From Mesorhizobium sp. CA14 (GTDB lineage Bacteria; Pseudomonadota; Alphaproteobacteria; Rhizobiales; Rhizobiaceae): a stretch of DNA of 64,000 nt. The notes under the pieces were generated by a model that saw only the letters and a list, made by a program, of their open reading frames with translations, did no database searches and was not told the origin of the DNA. Numbering within the stretch: the first letter of the stretch is position 1; each line of letters opens with the position of its first letter. Below, in pieces: positions 36,434-45,665 of this stretch. The stretch is from NCBI RefSeq assembly GCF_020165195.1, contig NZ_JAIUHR010000003.1, forward strand, positions 124,001 through 188,000, in the 5' to 3' direction. A program made the translations under genes and the position numbers.

Positions 36434-38074
36434 TCAGGAATCCAGCCAGACCTTCTCAAAGTGCTGCTCGAGCGCCTGGTGCTGTTCGCAGCCCTGCACG
36501 CCCTTGCGGTAGGTGCGATAGACCGAGCGCCAATAGGGCTGGATGATGATGCCGGCATCGCGCAGGTTCGTCTCGATCTTTGCCATGATTTCCTTGCGCT
36601 GGGCGGCGTCGGGCGTGGCAAGCGCCTTGTCGAGAAGCTCGTCGAACTCCTTGTTCGAATAGGCGCTTTCGTTCCAGGCGCCGCCCGATTTATAGGCTAA
36701 AGCCAGAACCTGCACGCCGAGCGGTCGGCCAAGCCATTCGGTGCAGGAATAGGGGAACTTGGCCCAGTCATTCCAGAACGTCGCGGCCGGCAGCACGGTG
36801 CGCTTGATCTTCAGGCCCGCCTCGCGGATTTGCGCCGCGATCGCGTCGGCGGTGCTTTTTTGCCATTCGACGTCGACCGAGATCAGCTCATATTCGTGGT
36901 CGGCCTTGCCGGATTCCGAAATCAGCTTCTTGGCCTGTTCGAGGTCGCGCTTGGCCGGACCGATATCGGCGAATTCCGGATGCATGGGGCCGACATGGTG
37001 ATTGTCGGCGGGCTTGCCGCGACCGTCGAGGCCGAGCTTCAGCACGGCCGCATTGTCGACGGCGAACTGGGCAGCGCGGCGCACCTTGACGTCGTCATAG
37101 GGCGCGTTGGAGACGTTGAAGCGCGCGACGATCGTCGAGCCGGTGGCGATCTCTGAATTCTGCATGCCCATCTGCTCGGTCTGCGACACGGCATCCGACG
37201 TGGTCTCGTGGTCGGTGTCGATCTCGCCGGATTCGAAGGCCGACAGCGTGGCGTTGGGATCGGAGCCGTAGTCGACCCATTTGATGCCGTCGAGATAGAA
37301 CTCGCCCTTCCACCAGGGCTTGTCCTTGCGCTTCACCTCGGCGCCCGTCTCGGCGTCCCAACTGACCAGCTCGCAAGGGCCCGTGGTGATGGCCAAAGCC
37401 TTCTTCGGATCCGCATCGCCCTCATAGGAGCGGTGCATGATCAGCGCCGGATAGTCGGCCATGCCGGCGATCAGCGAGATGTCGGGCTTCGGCAAATTGA
37501 GCTTGATGGTGTAGTCGTCAATCTTCTGGATGCCGCCGTCGACAGGTTTCTTGGTGTCGGCATTGACCAGCGCGCCCATGCGCGCCGCGACCGAATTGCC
37601 GGCGACCGAGGCATCGCACCAGCGGTTGAGGTTGTGGATTACGTCGTCGGCGTTGAAAACGTCGCCATTCGACCATGTGATGCCCTTACGCACGTTAAGC
37701 GTGATCGTCTTGGCGTCGTCGCTGGTTTCCCAGCTTTCCAGCAGCCAGGGCTCGAAGCTGAAGTCGGTTTTCCAGCGCACCAGATATTCGTTGCACTGGC
37801 GCGCGACATTCGACATCTCGACGCCGTCGAAGGTGCGCGGATCCTTGAAGCCCTTGACGTTCATCGCCACGCGGAGCACGCCGCCCTTTTTCGGCTCGGC
37901 GGCGCGGGCAGGCGAGGCAGCGATCCCGCCCAGCGCCATCGCTCCGGCGGCGCTGACACCAAAGCCGGCCATCAAAGCCAGATATTCCCGGCGGCTGATC
38001 GCGCCCTTCTTGAAATCGTCGGCGATCGGCTTGGCACGCGGGTGCAGTTTTCTGTCGGTCAGCATGAATTTCAT
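36434..38074 (-). CDS. ABC transporter solute-binding protein, family 5 (peptide/nickel/oligosaccharide type)
   Basis: 546 residues. The N-terminus has a Tat-like signal ([13 protein letters not shown], twin Arg near residue 28) ending near SPARA. The mature part shows the SBP_bac_5 pattern: [19 protein letters not shown], a [13 protein letters not shown] segment and [15 protein letters not shown]. It captures a ligand in the periplasm, probably an oligopeptide or sugar oligomer. The ATG at 38074 follows GAGGGAA. No permease or ATPase genes are adjacent, so it either docks on a transporter encoded elsewhere or is an orphan receptor. Confidence 0.88.
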   Translation of the reverse strand: MKFMLTDRKLHPRAKPIADDFKKGAISRREYLALMAGFGVSAAGAMALGGIAASPARAAEPKKGGVLRVAMNVKGFKDPRTFDGVEMSNVARQCNEYLVRWKTDFSFEPWLLESWETSDDAKTITLNVRKGITWSNGDVFNADDVIHNLNRWCDASVAGNSVAARMGALVNADTKKPVDGGIQKIDDYTIKLNLPKPDISLIAGMADYPALIMHRSYEGDADPKKALAITTGPCELVSWDAETGAEVKRKDKPWWKGEFYLDGIKWVDYGSDPNATLSAFESGEIDTDHETTSDAVSQTEQMGMQNSEIATGSTIVARFNVSNAPYDDVKVRRAAQFAVDNAAVLKLGLDGRGKPADNHHVGPMHPEFADIGPAKRDLEQAKKLISESGKADHEYELISVDVEWQKSTADAIAAQIREAGLKIKRTVLPAATFWNDWAKFPYSCTEWLGRPLGVQVLALAYKSGGAWNESAYSNKEFDELLDKALATPDAAQRKEIMAKIETNLRDAGIIIQPYWRSVYRTYRKGVQGCEQHQALEQHFEKVWLDS

Positions 38075-38235
38075 CGTCGTTCCCTCTATTGTTGGCGCTC
38101 CGGGCCGCCATGCGGGGCGGATACGTCCGCCGGGAGCGCCGTTGCCTGCGAAGGAATGATAGGTCCGCTTTCCGCCGCGAAATGGTTGGGTTTCCGCAGT
38201 TCTTGTGCGCTGTTCCGCAGGGTGACCAAGGCTTG

Positions 38236-38366
38236 GGTTCCTCGCCCCCGCAAAGCGGGGGAGAGGTGTCCGCGAAGCGGACGGAGAGGGGGCCTTCGTA
38301 GGGCGCTCCCCTCTCCGTCTCGGCTTCGCCGAGCCACCTCTCCCCACTTTCGTGGGGCGAGGAACC
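38236..38366. repeat. Nested palindromic repeat element (copy 4) in a 366-bp gene-free gap
   Basis: Perfect outer arms GGTTCCTCGCCCC (38236-38248) and GGGGCGAGGAACC (38354-38366), middle arms around GGGGAGAGGTG / CACCTCTCCCC and inner arms GACGGAGAGGGG (38280-38291) / CCCCTCTCCGTC (38308-38319). The rest of the gap, 38075-38440, shows only the upstream region of the binding-protein gene and no further feature. Architecture is the same as in copies 1 to 3. Confidence 0.8.
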
Positions 38367-38440
38367 TTGATCTTCCGGGGCCGCGATCCTTCACAGGCCC
38401 TCTGTCCTGCAGGATTTCGCTTAAGGCTCCAAGGGAGACA

Positions 38441-39418
38441 TCAGCGCTTCGTCGCTGCGCCGAGCGCGTCAATATCGGCGACAATCCTCGCGAACGCCTC
38501 CGCCGCGCGCGGAACGGTCGGCTTTGCCCGCAGAAAGCTGTGCACCAGCCGCTTCTCCTCGCGCCACCACGCTTGTCCGCCGGCGCCGAGGATGCGGTCG
38601 CGATAGACTTCGCCATCGGAGGACAGCGGATCGCATTCGGCGGTGACGATGATCGTCGGCGGCAGGCCGGAGAAGTCGCTATCCCTGAGCGGCGAGAATT
38701 TCGGGTCGTCCAAAGCCTGTCCGGGCGCGGACCGGATACGGCGGTAGAACTCGATGTCACTGAGGCTGAGAAGCGGCGCTTCGGCATGCTCGACATATGA
38801 GCGCCCGGTCTCGTCGCCGCCCAGCTCCGGATAGATCAACATCTGGCCAACAGCGTGCCGTTCATGGCCCCGCGTCGCTTGCGCCACCGCGGCAGCGAGA
38901 TTTCCGCCGGCACTTTCGCCGCAAAGCACGATCGGCAGCGTGCTCGCCGCGGCGACCCATTCGAACACGGCCAGCGCATCCTCGAAGGAGGCAGGGTGCA
39001 CGTGTTCCGGCGCCAGCCGGTAGTCGGCCGAGACCACCTCGAAACCGGTGCCGGCGCAGATCTCGGAGCAGATGTCGTCGTGGCTGTCGAGGTCGCCAAG
39101 GACAAAACCGCCGCCATGGTAATAGACGACGGCGGCCGACGCCGTCTTGTCCGCCATGCGGTAGTATCGGATCGGAATCGCATGCGCGGTCGTCGATACG
39201 AGGCCGTCGCCGGTCGTCACGCCTTCCGGATGACCTTGGTGAAACGCGACGCACATCCGATCATAGACCGCCCGCTGCTCGGCAATCGGTGCTGCAACGA
39301 TCTCCGGCGGGTACCAGCTGTTGATCTCGTCGATATAATCCCAGAGTTCCGGATCGAGCCGGGCTGCATATTTGCCTCGGCTTGCCGGATTGGTCGGGGC
39401 GCTGGCCACAGCCGTCAA
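38441..39418 (-). CDS. Alpha/beta hydrolase (hormone-sensitive lipase-like, fold 3)
   Basis: 325 residues. The oxyanion-hole motif HGGG is at 101-104 and the nucleophile Ser169 lies in CGESAGG. The acid is in AECDPLSSDG and the catalytic His in RLVHSFLR near the C-terminus. The TTG at 39418 overlaps the TGA of the isochorismatase-like gene (TTGA); a GTG at 39409 is the alternative. It is the last gene of a three-gene unit with the cysteine hydrolase and the M24 protein, which suggests stepwise hydrolysis of an ester- or amide-containing compound. The substrate is unknown. Confidence 0.85.
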   Translation of the reverse strand: MTAVASAPTNPASRGKYAARLDPELWDYIDEINSWYPPEIVAAPIAEQRAVYDRMCVAFHQGHPEGVTTGDGLVSTTAHAIPIRYYRMADKTASAAVVYYHGGGFVLGDLDSHDDICSEICAGTGFEVVSADYRLAPEHVHPASFEDALAVFEWVAAASTLPIVLCGESAGGNLAAAVAQATRGHERHAVGQMLIYPELGGDETGRSYVEHAEAPLLSLSDIEFYRRIRSAPGQALDDPKFSPLRDSDFSGLPPTIIVTAECDPLSSDGEVYRDRILGAGGQAWWREEKRLVHSFLRAKPTVPRAAEAFARIVADIDALGAATKR

Positions 39419-40092
39419 AGCTCGGCGTAGAGCTGCGCCGCGTTCTCGAAGGTGAAGCGCAGCGGCACCGAGCCCTCGACCTGCCACACGTTCACGGTGT
39501 CTCCCGCCATCAGCCGGCAGGCGTCGAGCGTGTTGGTGACGGCACCGCCATAGAGACGGTTGGCGAGGTTGAGGATGCCGGTCTGGTGCATGGCGGCACT
39601 GGCGCTGCCGCAGGCATCCTTGACCAAAAGCACGCGAAAACCGCGCGCCACCGCGTCCTTCACCGTGGCGTCGATGCAGGCCTCGGTCCAGACCCCGGCG
39701 ACGACCAGCCATTCGATGCCGGAAGCCTTGAGCTTGTCGCCAAAATCGTTCTTGCCGAAGGCGCTGGCTTCCTGCTTGACCAGCATGGCTTCGCCATTTT
39801 GCGGCGCCACTTCATCGCAGATCGCGGTCAGCGGATCGTCCTTGTCGGAAAAAGCCGATTTGCCGCTTTCGTCGACGGGGTGGAACGGCCGCGCCGCGGC
39901 GAGATCGACGATATAGGCCCAGTGATAGAGCGGCACGAAATTGCGCCGCGCCGCCTCCTGCAGGCGCCGCACATTGGCGAGGATGTCGGCAAAGCCCTCG
40001 ACCAGATAGCGGTTGTCCTTGCGATGCTCCTCCTGGAGATCGATGAACACAGCGGCCACCGTGCCGCGCCGGATGGAAATGGGTGCTTTCAT
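39415..40092 (-). CDS. Isochorismatase-family cysteine hydrolase
   Basis: 225 residues. The catalytic triad of the family is visible: Asp18 (VFIDLQ), Lys106 (LVKQEAS) and Cys139 (GVWTEACID), with the usual non-proline bulge before the Cys. Members hydrolyse amides such as nicotinamide, ureidoacrylate, biuret or N-carbamoylsarcosine. The identity here is open. It lies 27 nt downstream of the M24 gene and overlaps the next hydrolase start. Confidence 0.87.
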   Translation of the reverse strand: MKAPISIRRGTVAAVFIDLQEEHRKDNRYLVEGFADILANVRRLQEAARRNFVPLYHWAYIVDLAAARPFHPVDESGKSAFSDKDDPLTAICDEVAPQNGEAMLVKQEASAFGKNDFGDKLKASGIEWLVVAGVWTEACIDATVKDAVARGFRVLLVKDACGSASAAMHQTGILNLANRLYGGAVTNTLDACRLMAGDTVNVWQVEGSVPLRFTFENAAQLYAEL

Positions 40093-40119
40093 GCGGAATG
40101 TGCTGTCGATGCGTCGGCG

Positions 40120-41418
40120 CTAATTGTCAAGAAGCTGATCCTCATATGGGAAGCGCGAGAGCAGTTCGGTGCCGGTCTCGGTGATCAGGATCTCGTCCTC
40201 GAGCTTGACGCCCTCGCGACCGCCCTTCTCGCCGATATAGCTTTCCACGCTCACCACCATGCCGGGCACGATGATGCCGTCGCGGCCATAGGTCTCGTAG
40301 TCCATCGCGTGCGCGATGAAAGGCGTTTCGCCATGCATGCCGACACCGTGCATCACAGAGGTGTAGCGCTGGTCGACGAAGCGGTCGGGGATCTTCCAGG
40401 CCTTCTCGGCGATCTCGCGGAAGGCCATGCCGGGCTTCACGATGCCGATATTGTGCTGCACCTGGTCGTGCGCCATCCGATAGAGCGATTTCTGATAGGG
40501 TGTCGGCTTGCCCGGGCCGCAGCGGAAGGTGCGCGAGAAGTCGGAATAATAGCCGTAGCAGCCGATCGTATCGGTATCGAGCGCCAGCAGCTCGCCCGGC
40601 CTGATCTTGCGCCCGCTCGCCTCGTTGAACCATGGATTGGTGCGCTGTCCCGAGGTGAGCAGCCGGGTCTCGATGAACTCGCCACCTTGCCGGATCACCT
40701 CGCCATACATGATGGCGAAGAGCTCGTTCTCGGAAACGCCGGGCTTGATCGCCTCGCGCACCGCAGCCACCGCGGCCTCGGCGCCCGCCATCGATGCCAG
40801 CAGGCATTTCACTTCCTCCGGCGTCTTCACCGCGCGCACGGCGAGGATTTCGCCCTGGCAGTCCTTGACCTCGCAGCCGCGCTTTTCCAGCGCCAGCGCC
40901 TGCAGATGGCTGCAGCGATCTAGCCCGAGCTTCATCGAGCCGCCGCCATGCTTCTTCAGAAGCTCGGTGATCTCGTCGGCGAACGGCCCGGCGGTCTCGT
41001 CGTCGCGGCCCGACACCGACGACCAGACGAGCTTGGACGGCCGCGCCTCGTCGATCGTGTCGAGCACCATCGAGACATGGTAGCTCTGCGGATATTCGAA
41101 CAGCACGATCGGCCCTTCGGTGGGCACGAAGAAATAGCGGGTCGAGTTGCGCAGGAAATAGCCGAACATGTTGCGCGAGCCGGTGGCGTAGCGCTGGTTG
41201 TAAGGATCGAACAAAACGACGCCGCCATAGCCGGCCTCGCGCATCCAGGCGCGCAGCTTGGCCAGCCGCCCCTTGCGCAGCGCGTCGGCATCAATGAAGG
41301 ACGGCTCGGTGTCGGAAAGCCACATGCCGCCGGCGGGATCGGCCGCGGCCGGATGGCGCATGCGGTCCTTGAAATCTACATCCTCGGTGCTGTCGGGGTC
41401 GAATACGACGATGCTCAT
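40120..41418 (-). CDS. M24 metallopeptidase-family protein (creatinase/prolidase fold, DddP-like sequence)
   Basis: 432 residues. A creatinase-like N-terminal domain is followed by the pita-bread domain with a dinuclear metal site: Asp281, Asp283, Asp293, His357, Glu392 and Glu407 (LALDTDT, YSDFSR, MHGVGMHG, SVESYIG, KLEDEI). Several stretches, for example IETRLLTSGQRTNPWF and the C-terminal LITETG, resemble the DMSP lyase DddP more than aminopeptidase P. However, the position six residues after the metal His, where DddP has its catalytic Asp as I recall it, is Gly363. A hydrolase of a dipeptide or amide is more likely than DMSP lyase. AGGAGG precedes the ATG. Confidence 0.85.
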   Translation of the reverse strand: MSIVVFDPDSTEDVDFKDRMRHPAAADPAGGMWLSDTEPSFIDADALRKGRLAKLRAWMREAGYGGVVLFDPYNQRYATGSRNMFGYFLRNSTRYFFVPTEGPIVLFEYPQSYHVSMVLDTIDEARPSKLVWSSVSGRDDETAGPFADEITELLKKHGGGSMKLGLDRCSHLQALALEKRGCEVKDCQGEILAVRAVKTPEEVKCLLASMAGAEAAVAAVREAIKPGVSENELFAIMYGEVIRQGGEFIETRLLTSGQRTNPWFNEASGRKIRPGELLALDTDTIGCYGYYSDFSRTFRCGPGKPTPYQKSLYRMAHDQVQHNIGIVKPGMAFREIAEKAWKIPDRFVDQRYTSVMHGVGMHGETPFIAHAMDYETYGRDGIIVPGMVVSVESYIGEKGGREGVKLEDEILITETGTELLSRFPYEDQLLDN

Positions 41419-41573
41419 GCGCGCCTCCTGTTGCGGAGACCATGATCTATACGTCACACGAAGTGTGTGCGGATTCCCGCAGATGTCGTGCCGGACGCCG
41501 CAGGCGAAAGGGCAACGCCGTGATCCTTCGCGCTGTCCCGCCAGCGTTTCATGGCGCCAGCGCGCACAAATAT

Positions 41574-42551
41574 CTAATGCCGCCGCATCGCCTTCGGCGC
41601 GTGCCCATGCTCCTCACGAAACGCCCTTGCAAAGCTCGACATCGAAGCAAAGCCGCAGGCCAGCGCCACATCCCTCACCATCAGCGTCGAATGCGCCAGC
41701 AGGTCGGCGGCGCGCTTCAGCCTGAGCCGCCGGTAATATCCATTGGGCGAGATATCCAGCTCGGCGCGGAAACTGCGCTCGAGCTTGTCGGGCGAGACGC
41801 CGAGCCGTTCCGCCAGCTCCGCCATGCCGAGCCTTTCCTCGACCGCATCTTCCATGATCGCGATGGCCGACAGCACCAGCTCGTTCTGGACGCCGGTGCG
41901 CAGCCTGAGCGGCATCAGCTTGCGGTCGACGCTCGACCGCAACGGCGAGTGCACGAACCATTCGGCGACACCCGCCGCGATCTCGGCGCCATAGTCCTGC
42001 GTGATGATTTCCAGCATCATGTCGAGGCTGCCGACGCCGCCGGCCGAGGTGAAGCGCTTGCGGTCGATGACGAAGAGATCGCGCCGCAGCTCGATATCCG
42101 GAAAGGCCTCGGTGAAGGCTGCCTGGCTGGTCCAGTGCAAGGTGCAGGCATGGCCGTCGAGGAGGCCGGCGCGAGCAAGGAAGAATGCGGCGTCGGCGAC
42201 AGCGCCGATATGCGCGCCGCCTCGCAGGCTTTTGCGGATCCAGCCCATCGCCTCGTCCGCCACGATATGATCGGCATCGCCGCCCGAGCAGACGACGATG
42301 CGGTCGACCTTCGGCGCGTCGGTGGCCGAGAAGCCGGGTTGGATGACGACGCCGTTCGATGCTTCAACCGTACCCGCATCGGCGCCGACGATTACCCAGC
42401 GGTAGCAGTCCCGCTTCGCAAGAATGTTGACGGCGCGTAAGGGTTCGATGACGGAAGAAAACGCCATCATCGGAAAGCCGGGGAAAACCAGCACCGCAAA
42501 GGTGAGGGGCGCTACGCCCGCCGCCGTTTTTTCCTGGCCGCGTGAACTCAT
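41574..42551 (-). CDS. GlxA-type AraC family transcriptional regulator
   Basis: 325 residues. The N-terminal half is a DJ-1/PfpI-like domain (VLVFPGFPMMAFSSVIEPL, then VVCSGGDADH). The C-terminal part has two AraC helix-turn-helix units (LAERLGVSPDKLERSFRAEL and DVALACGFASMSSFARAFREE). Such proteins regulate nitrogen-compound catabolism such as carnitine, glycine betaine or arginine. The ATG at 42551 overlaps the stop of the Nudix gene. It stands divergent to nothing obvious; the M24-hydrolase cluster starts 156 bp downstream on the same strand and is a possible target. Confidence 0.88.
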   Translation of the reverse strand: MSSRGQEKTAAGVAPLTFAVLVFPGFPMMAFSSVIEPLRAVNILAKRDCYRWVIVGADAGTVEASNGVVIQPGFSATDAPKVDRIVVCSGGDADHIVADEAMGWIRKSLRGGAHIGAVADAAFFLARAGLLDGHACTLHWTSQAAFTEAFPDIELRRDLFVIDRKRFTSAGGVGSLDMMLEIITQDYGAEIAAGVAEWFVHSPLRSSVDRKLMPLRLRTGVQNELVLSAIAIMEDAVEERLGMAELAERLGVSPDKLERSFRAELDISPNGYYRRLRLKRAADLLAHSTLMVRDVALACGFASMSSFARAFREEHGHAPKAMRRH

Positions 42552-42976
42552 GGCCGGCGACCGTAGCGCGGCAGCACGATACTGGCGGTAAGCGGCGCGA
42601 GTTCCATGCCGCTCGCCAGCTCCGGGTTCAGCCACATCATCTCCTCGATCTCGGCCGCAGGGACCGGCTCGCCGGTGATGGAGAGTTCGAACAGCTCGGC
42701 CTCGACGCAGGCGTCCGGCTCATTGGCGGCGGGCGCAGAAAACGAGCCGAGATGCGAAGCAGCGCCCGGATCGACGACGATGCCCAGCTCCTCGCGCAAT
42801 TCGCGCGCAAGGGCGGCGGCCGGCAATTCACCCGGCTCGATCTTGCCGCCCGCCTGCATGAACGTGCTGGTGCCGCGCTTGCGCACCAGAAGCAGCCTGC
42901 CGCCATCGTCGCGGATGACAGCGGCGGCGATGCGGATCGTCCTCGCCCTCGGTATTCTGGAATGGCTGGAGGTCAC
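42548..42976 (-). CDS. Nudix hydrolase
   Basis: 142 residues. The Nudix box starts at GGKIEPGE and continues through the REL-REELG core, so the metal-binding glutamates are intact. The GTG at 42976 is used because no ATG exists between it and the box; the ribosome site is poor. The longer frame upstream is antisense to the methionine sulfoxide reductase gene. Members hydrolyse nucleoside diphosphates linked to another moiety, and the substrate here is unknown. It overlaps the GlxA-type regulator by the ATGA arrangement. Confidence 0.85.
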   Translation of the reverse strand: MTSSHSRIPRARTIRIAAAVIRDDGGRLLLVRKRGTSTFMQAGGKIEPGELPAAALARELREELGIVVDPGAASHLGSFSAPAANEPDACVEAELFELSITGEPVPAAEIEEMMWLNPELASGMELAPLTASIVLPRYGRRP

Positions 42977-43066
42977 GATAGGCTGTTTCCCGGCGGCGGT
43001 TTTGGTGGCAGAGAGAGGTGAACTGTAGCTGGCCGCGCGGCTGGCTTGCAACGGAGAGATCAAGCG

Positions 43067-43576
43067 ATGTTCGCGGCAACGGCAATCGACACAAGCAATA
43101 AGCCCGCCTTCTACAAGGAGTTGGCGGTGCAATTGAAGGCGCTGCTGGAGGGCGAGGGCGATTCCGTCGCCAATGCCGCCAACACCGCGGCGCTGATCTA
43201 TCAGATGGTGCCCGACCTCAACTGGGCCGGCTTCTATTTCCTCGCTTCCGATGACGAGCTGGTGCTCGGACCTTTCCAGGGCAAGCCCGCCTGCGCTCGC
43301 ATCGCCGTCGGCAAGGGCGTCTGCGGCAAGGCCATCGAGCTCGACATGTCGATGCTGGTCAAGGACGTTAACGAATTTCCCGGCCACATCGCCTGCGATG
43401 CCGATTCGCGCTCGGAGCTGGTCGTGCTTCTGCGCGATGCCGAAGGCGCGTTCGGCGTGCTCGATCTCGACAGTCCGCTGCCCGGCCGCTTCGACAAGGA
43501 AGATCAGGCGGGCATCGAGAAACTCGCCGCGATCTATGTCGCGGCCTGTGAGTTCGAGGACGATGACGAGGACTGA
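43067..43576 (+). CDS. msrC: Free methionine-(R)-sulfoxide reductase (GAF domain)
   Basis: 169 residues, one GAF domain. The three redox cysteines of the fRMsr family are at Cys76 (GKPACARI), Cys86 (GKGVCGKA) and Cys110 (FPGHIACDADS). The enzyme reduces free, not protein-bound, methionine-R-sulfoxide using thioredoxin. The ATG at 43067 follows GGAGAGA. It ends with an acidic EDDDED tail and converges on the YeiH-type gene with a short GC hairpin (AGGCCG / CGGCCT) between. Confidence 0.93.
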   Translation: MFAATAIDTSNKPAFYKELAVQLKALLEGEGDSVANAANTAALIYQMVPDLNWAGFYFLASDDELVLGPFQGKPACARIAVGKGVCGKAIELDMSMLVKDVNEFPGHIACDADSRSELVVLLRDAEGAFGVLDLDSPLPGRFDKEDQAGIEKLAAIYVAACEFEDDDED

Positions 43577-43599
43577 GGTGAGGCCGGTCTCGGCCTGCC

Positions 43600-44661
43600 T
43601 CAGACGAGCTTCACCAGTGTCAGGCTGAAGATCGCGATGAAAAGGAAGGCCGAGAAAGCCAGCACCAGAGGCCGAAGACCGCGCGAGCGCAGCTGGGAAA
43701 TATCGGCCTGAAGGCCCATGGCGGCGAGCCCCATGGTCAGCATCACCTGCGCGGCCAAAGCGATTGCGGTATGGATCTGGGCCGGGACCGCAACCAGGCT
43801 GTTCAGCGCCACGACTGCGACAAAGGCGACGACGAACCAGGGCATGGGCGGCTTGGCGCCGGAAGCATCGGTGCTGCCGCGGCGTGCCATGACGCCGAGC
43901 GCGATCACGATCGGCGCCAGCATGGCGACGCGCGTCAGCTTGGCGACGGTCGCCGTCTCGCCGGCAAGCGTGCCGTTCTGAAAGCCTGCGCCGATCACTT
44001 GCGCCACCTCATGGATCGAGGCGCCGGCCCACAGACCGAAGGTGTGTTGGTCGAGGCCGAAGACCGGCGCCAGCAGCGGAAAGCCGAGCATGGCGATGGT
44101 GCCGAACAGCGTGATCGCGGCGACGGCATAAGTGACGTCCTCGTCGCGTGCATCGGTGACGATGTTGGTGGCGACGATCGCCGAGGCGCCGCAGATCGAG
44201 GTGCCGGCGGCGATCAGCTGCGCCAGCTTGGCATCGACGCCGATCAGCCGGCCGAGCGTGATCGTGAAGAGGAAGGTGGCGCCGAGCGTGGCGGCGACAA
44301 TGCCGATGCCGCCGAGGCCGATGCCCGCCACCTGGCCAAGCGTGAGCTGGAAGCCCAGCAGCACGATGGCGAAGCGCAACAGGCGCTTTTGCGAAAAGGC
44401 GATGCCGGTCTTGGCATGGGCGGGCGCGCCGAGCACATTGGAATAGATCATGCCGGCGACGACAGCCAGGATCATCGGGCTGAACAGCGCGAGGCCGGAG
44501 AGGCTGCGCGCCGAATAGGCAACGCTGGTGATCATCGTCACCAGGACCAATCCCGGCACAACGCCGGCCGAAGCCGAAGCGAGGGCGGGGCCCTCGCGTC
44601 CGGCATTGGCCGGGTTCAGGCTGTTTGGAAGATCGTTCGCGGTGACAGGCAGGAAAGACAA
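43600..44661 (-). CDS. YeiH/UPF0324 family putative membrane exporter
   Basis: 353 residues, about ten membrane spans. Conserved features are the paired segment [19 protein letters not shown], the [12 protein letters not shown] motif and the [14 protein letters not shown] motif. A sulfate or sulfur-compound export role is annotated for the family without direct proof here. The TTG at 44661 is chosen because GGAG lies 7 nt upstream and no ATG with a site exists before the first span. No TauE/CysB-like neighbour helps to define the substrate. Confidence 0.85.
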   Translation of the reverse strand: MSFLPVTANDLPNSLNPANAGREGPALASASAGVVPGLVLVTMITSVAYSARSLSGLALFSPMILAVVAGMIYSNVLGAPAHAKTGIAFSQKRLLRFAIVLLGFQLTLGQVAGIGLGGIGIVAATLGATFLFTITLGRLIGVDAKLAQLIAAGTSICGASAIVATNIVTDARDEDVTYAVAAITLFGTIAMLGFPLLAPVFGLDQHTFGLWAGASIHEVAQVIGAGFQNGTLAGETATVAKLTRVAMLAPIVIALGVMARRGSTDASGAKPPMPWFVVAFVAVVALNSLVAVPAQIHTAIALAAQVMLTMGLAAMGLQADISQLRSRGLRPLVLAFSAFLFIAIFSLTLVKLV

Positions 44662-44835
44662 TTCAATTCTCCAGACGCGCTCGACGCCGAAATGCCATTC
44701 CAGAACCAATCTTTCCAATGAATTATTCAGGTTATGATGATCGATTTTTCCGAACGATCACTGCCAACCGACAGGGGCTCAACAACCCGCGCTTGCGGAG
44801 ACATCGCCTGGTCAGGATGAGATGACACGTATCTA

Positions 44836-45051
44836 TTAGGCTTGGCTGATGCGATTGGGGCTCGCTGACTGCCTGTGTTTCTCGAACAATCGGAGCTTTG
44901 CCGGATATCCAAGCCGTATCGACGTTTGGCAGCCCCCGCATTTCAATGTAGCCACGGACTTGAACCAGGAGCCTTTCCGGATAATCGGATGCCGGCATCT
45001 TGGACATTCGAATCTGAGATCTGTGTCATTCAGGTTTTGAGGAATCGACAT
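44836..45051 (-). CDS. Small zinc-ribbon protein (paralogue A)
   Basis: 71 residues. Two Cys pairs (FECPRC and LKCGGC), spaced 18 residues apart, form a probable zinc ribbon around a conserved RKGSW-x-KS block, with KLRLFEKHR after it. It aligns over about 51 residues with the gene at 46964, sharing about half of the positions. The ATG at 45051 has GGGAG 11 nt upstream. There is no known domain name I can give. DNA, RNA or protein binding would fit its size and basic character, but this is inference. Confidence 0.65.
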   Translation of the reverse strand: MSIPQNLNDTDLRFECPRCRHPIIRKGSWFKSVATLKCGGCQTSIRLGYPAKLRLFEKHRQSASPNRISQA

Positions 45052-45613
45052 TTTGCCACACGCTCCCTATGCACCCAACGATAGCACGTTAAAGTAGCAA
45101 TGTTTCAGTCCTGCGACCGCCAGACTACCGCGTTGTAACGAGAGTGATTCCTGGCAACGGAACTGCGATCAGGGCCAAGCGTCGTGCTCGACCGACCGAG
45201 CATTTGGTTGCAAGGCGACCTTTCTGCGAAACACACCAGAAAGGATATTTGGTAAGGGTTAATTCAACCCGGCCGAGTATGGTGAGAGTGGCGGCTCCAG
45301 CTGGGTGCGGGGGGTGCGTTGGGCCAGAGCCGCCTGCACGGTCATTGTGTGGCAGTAGACCGCGCTGTGTCAGAATAGGACAGCGCGGTCTACAATTAGT
45401 TAACGCTAATGAAATGCTGCGGCTACCCTAAGGGCCGCCGACTTACCGGTGATTCCATTGCGGAGATGGCCCTGCCGGCGCGCAAGCTGGGCGTGGTCAC
45501 CAGCGAGGTCCACCAACCCGTCGGACGTCGAGAAGGCCGTTCTTTCCGAACTTCGAGCAATTGACCTAGCAACCCGAGGGCATAGGTCTTCCGATAGGGT
45601 GCGGTGAAGCGCG
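45052..45613. other. Gene-poor stretch of about 560 bp with hairpins
   Basis: No convincing gene is seen. It contains GGGTTAATTCAACCC at 45258-45272, the strong 14-bp hairpin at 45355-45393 and directly after it ATTAGTTAACGCTAAT, an interrupted palindrome. The part 45433-45606 shows plausible codon use in two frames in succession and could be a decayed gene. AT-rich islands contrast with the GC-rich surroundings and suggest foreign DNA. Confidence 0.5.
45355..45393. repeat. Perfect 14-bp inverted repeat with 11-nt loop
   Basis: GTAGACCGCGCTGT pairs exactly with ACAGCGCGGTCTAC. There is no T-run on either side, so it is not a classical terminator. It may be a protein-binding palindrome, the end of a lost element or part of a structured RNA. 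Confidence 0.8.
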
Positions 45614-45650
45614 AAAAAGCCCCGCCGGCGAGATGCCTGCGGGGCTTTTC
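45614..45650. terminator. Bidirectional Rho-independent terminator
   Basis: AAAAGCCCCGC pairs with GCGGGGCTTTT, stem 11 bp including the A/T runs, loop 13 nt. It lies 16 nt beyond the stop of the minus-strand secreted-protein gene and ends that transcript, and can also act on the plus strand. Confidence 0.88.
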
Positions 45651-45665
45651 TCAGCGGATAGTCGA

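Noticed and set aside
40120..41418. Call as DMSP lyase DddP
   Set aside because: The catalytic Asp position after the metal His is Gly363, and no DMSP-related genes are near.
45144..45431. A 95-residue frame on the plus strand
   Set aside because: It reads through the 14-bp hairpin, has unusual Cys/Arg/Pro composition and no ribosome site.
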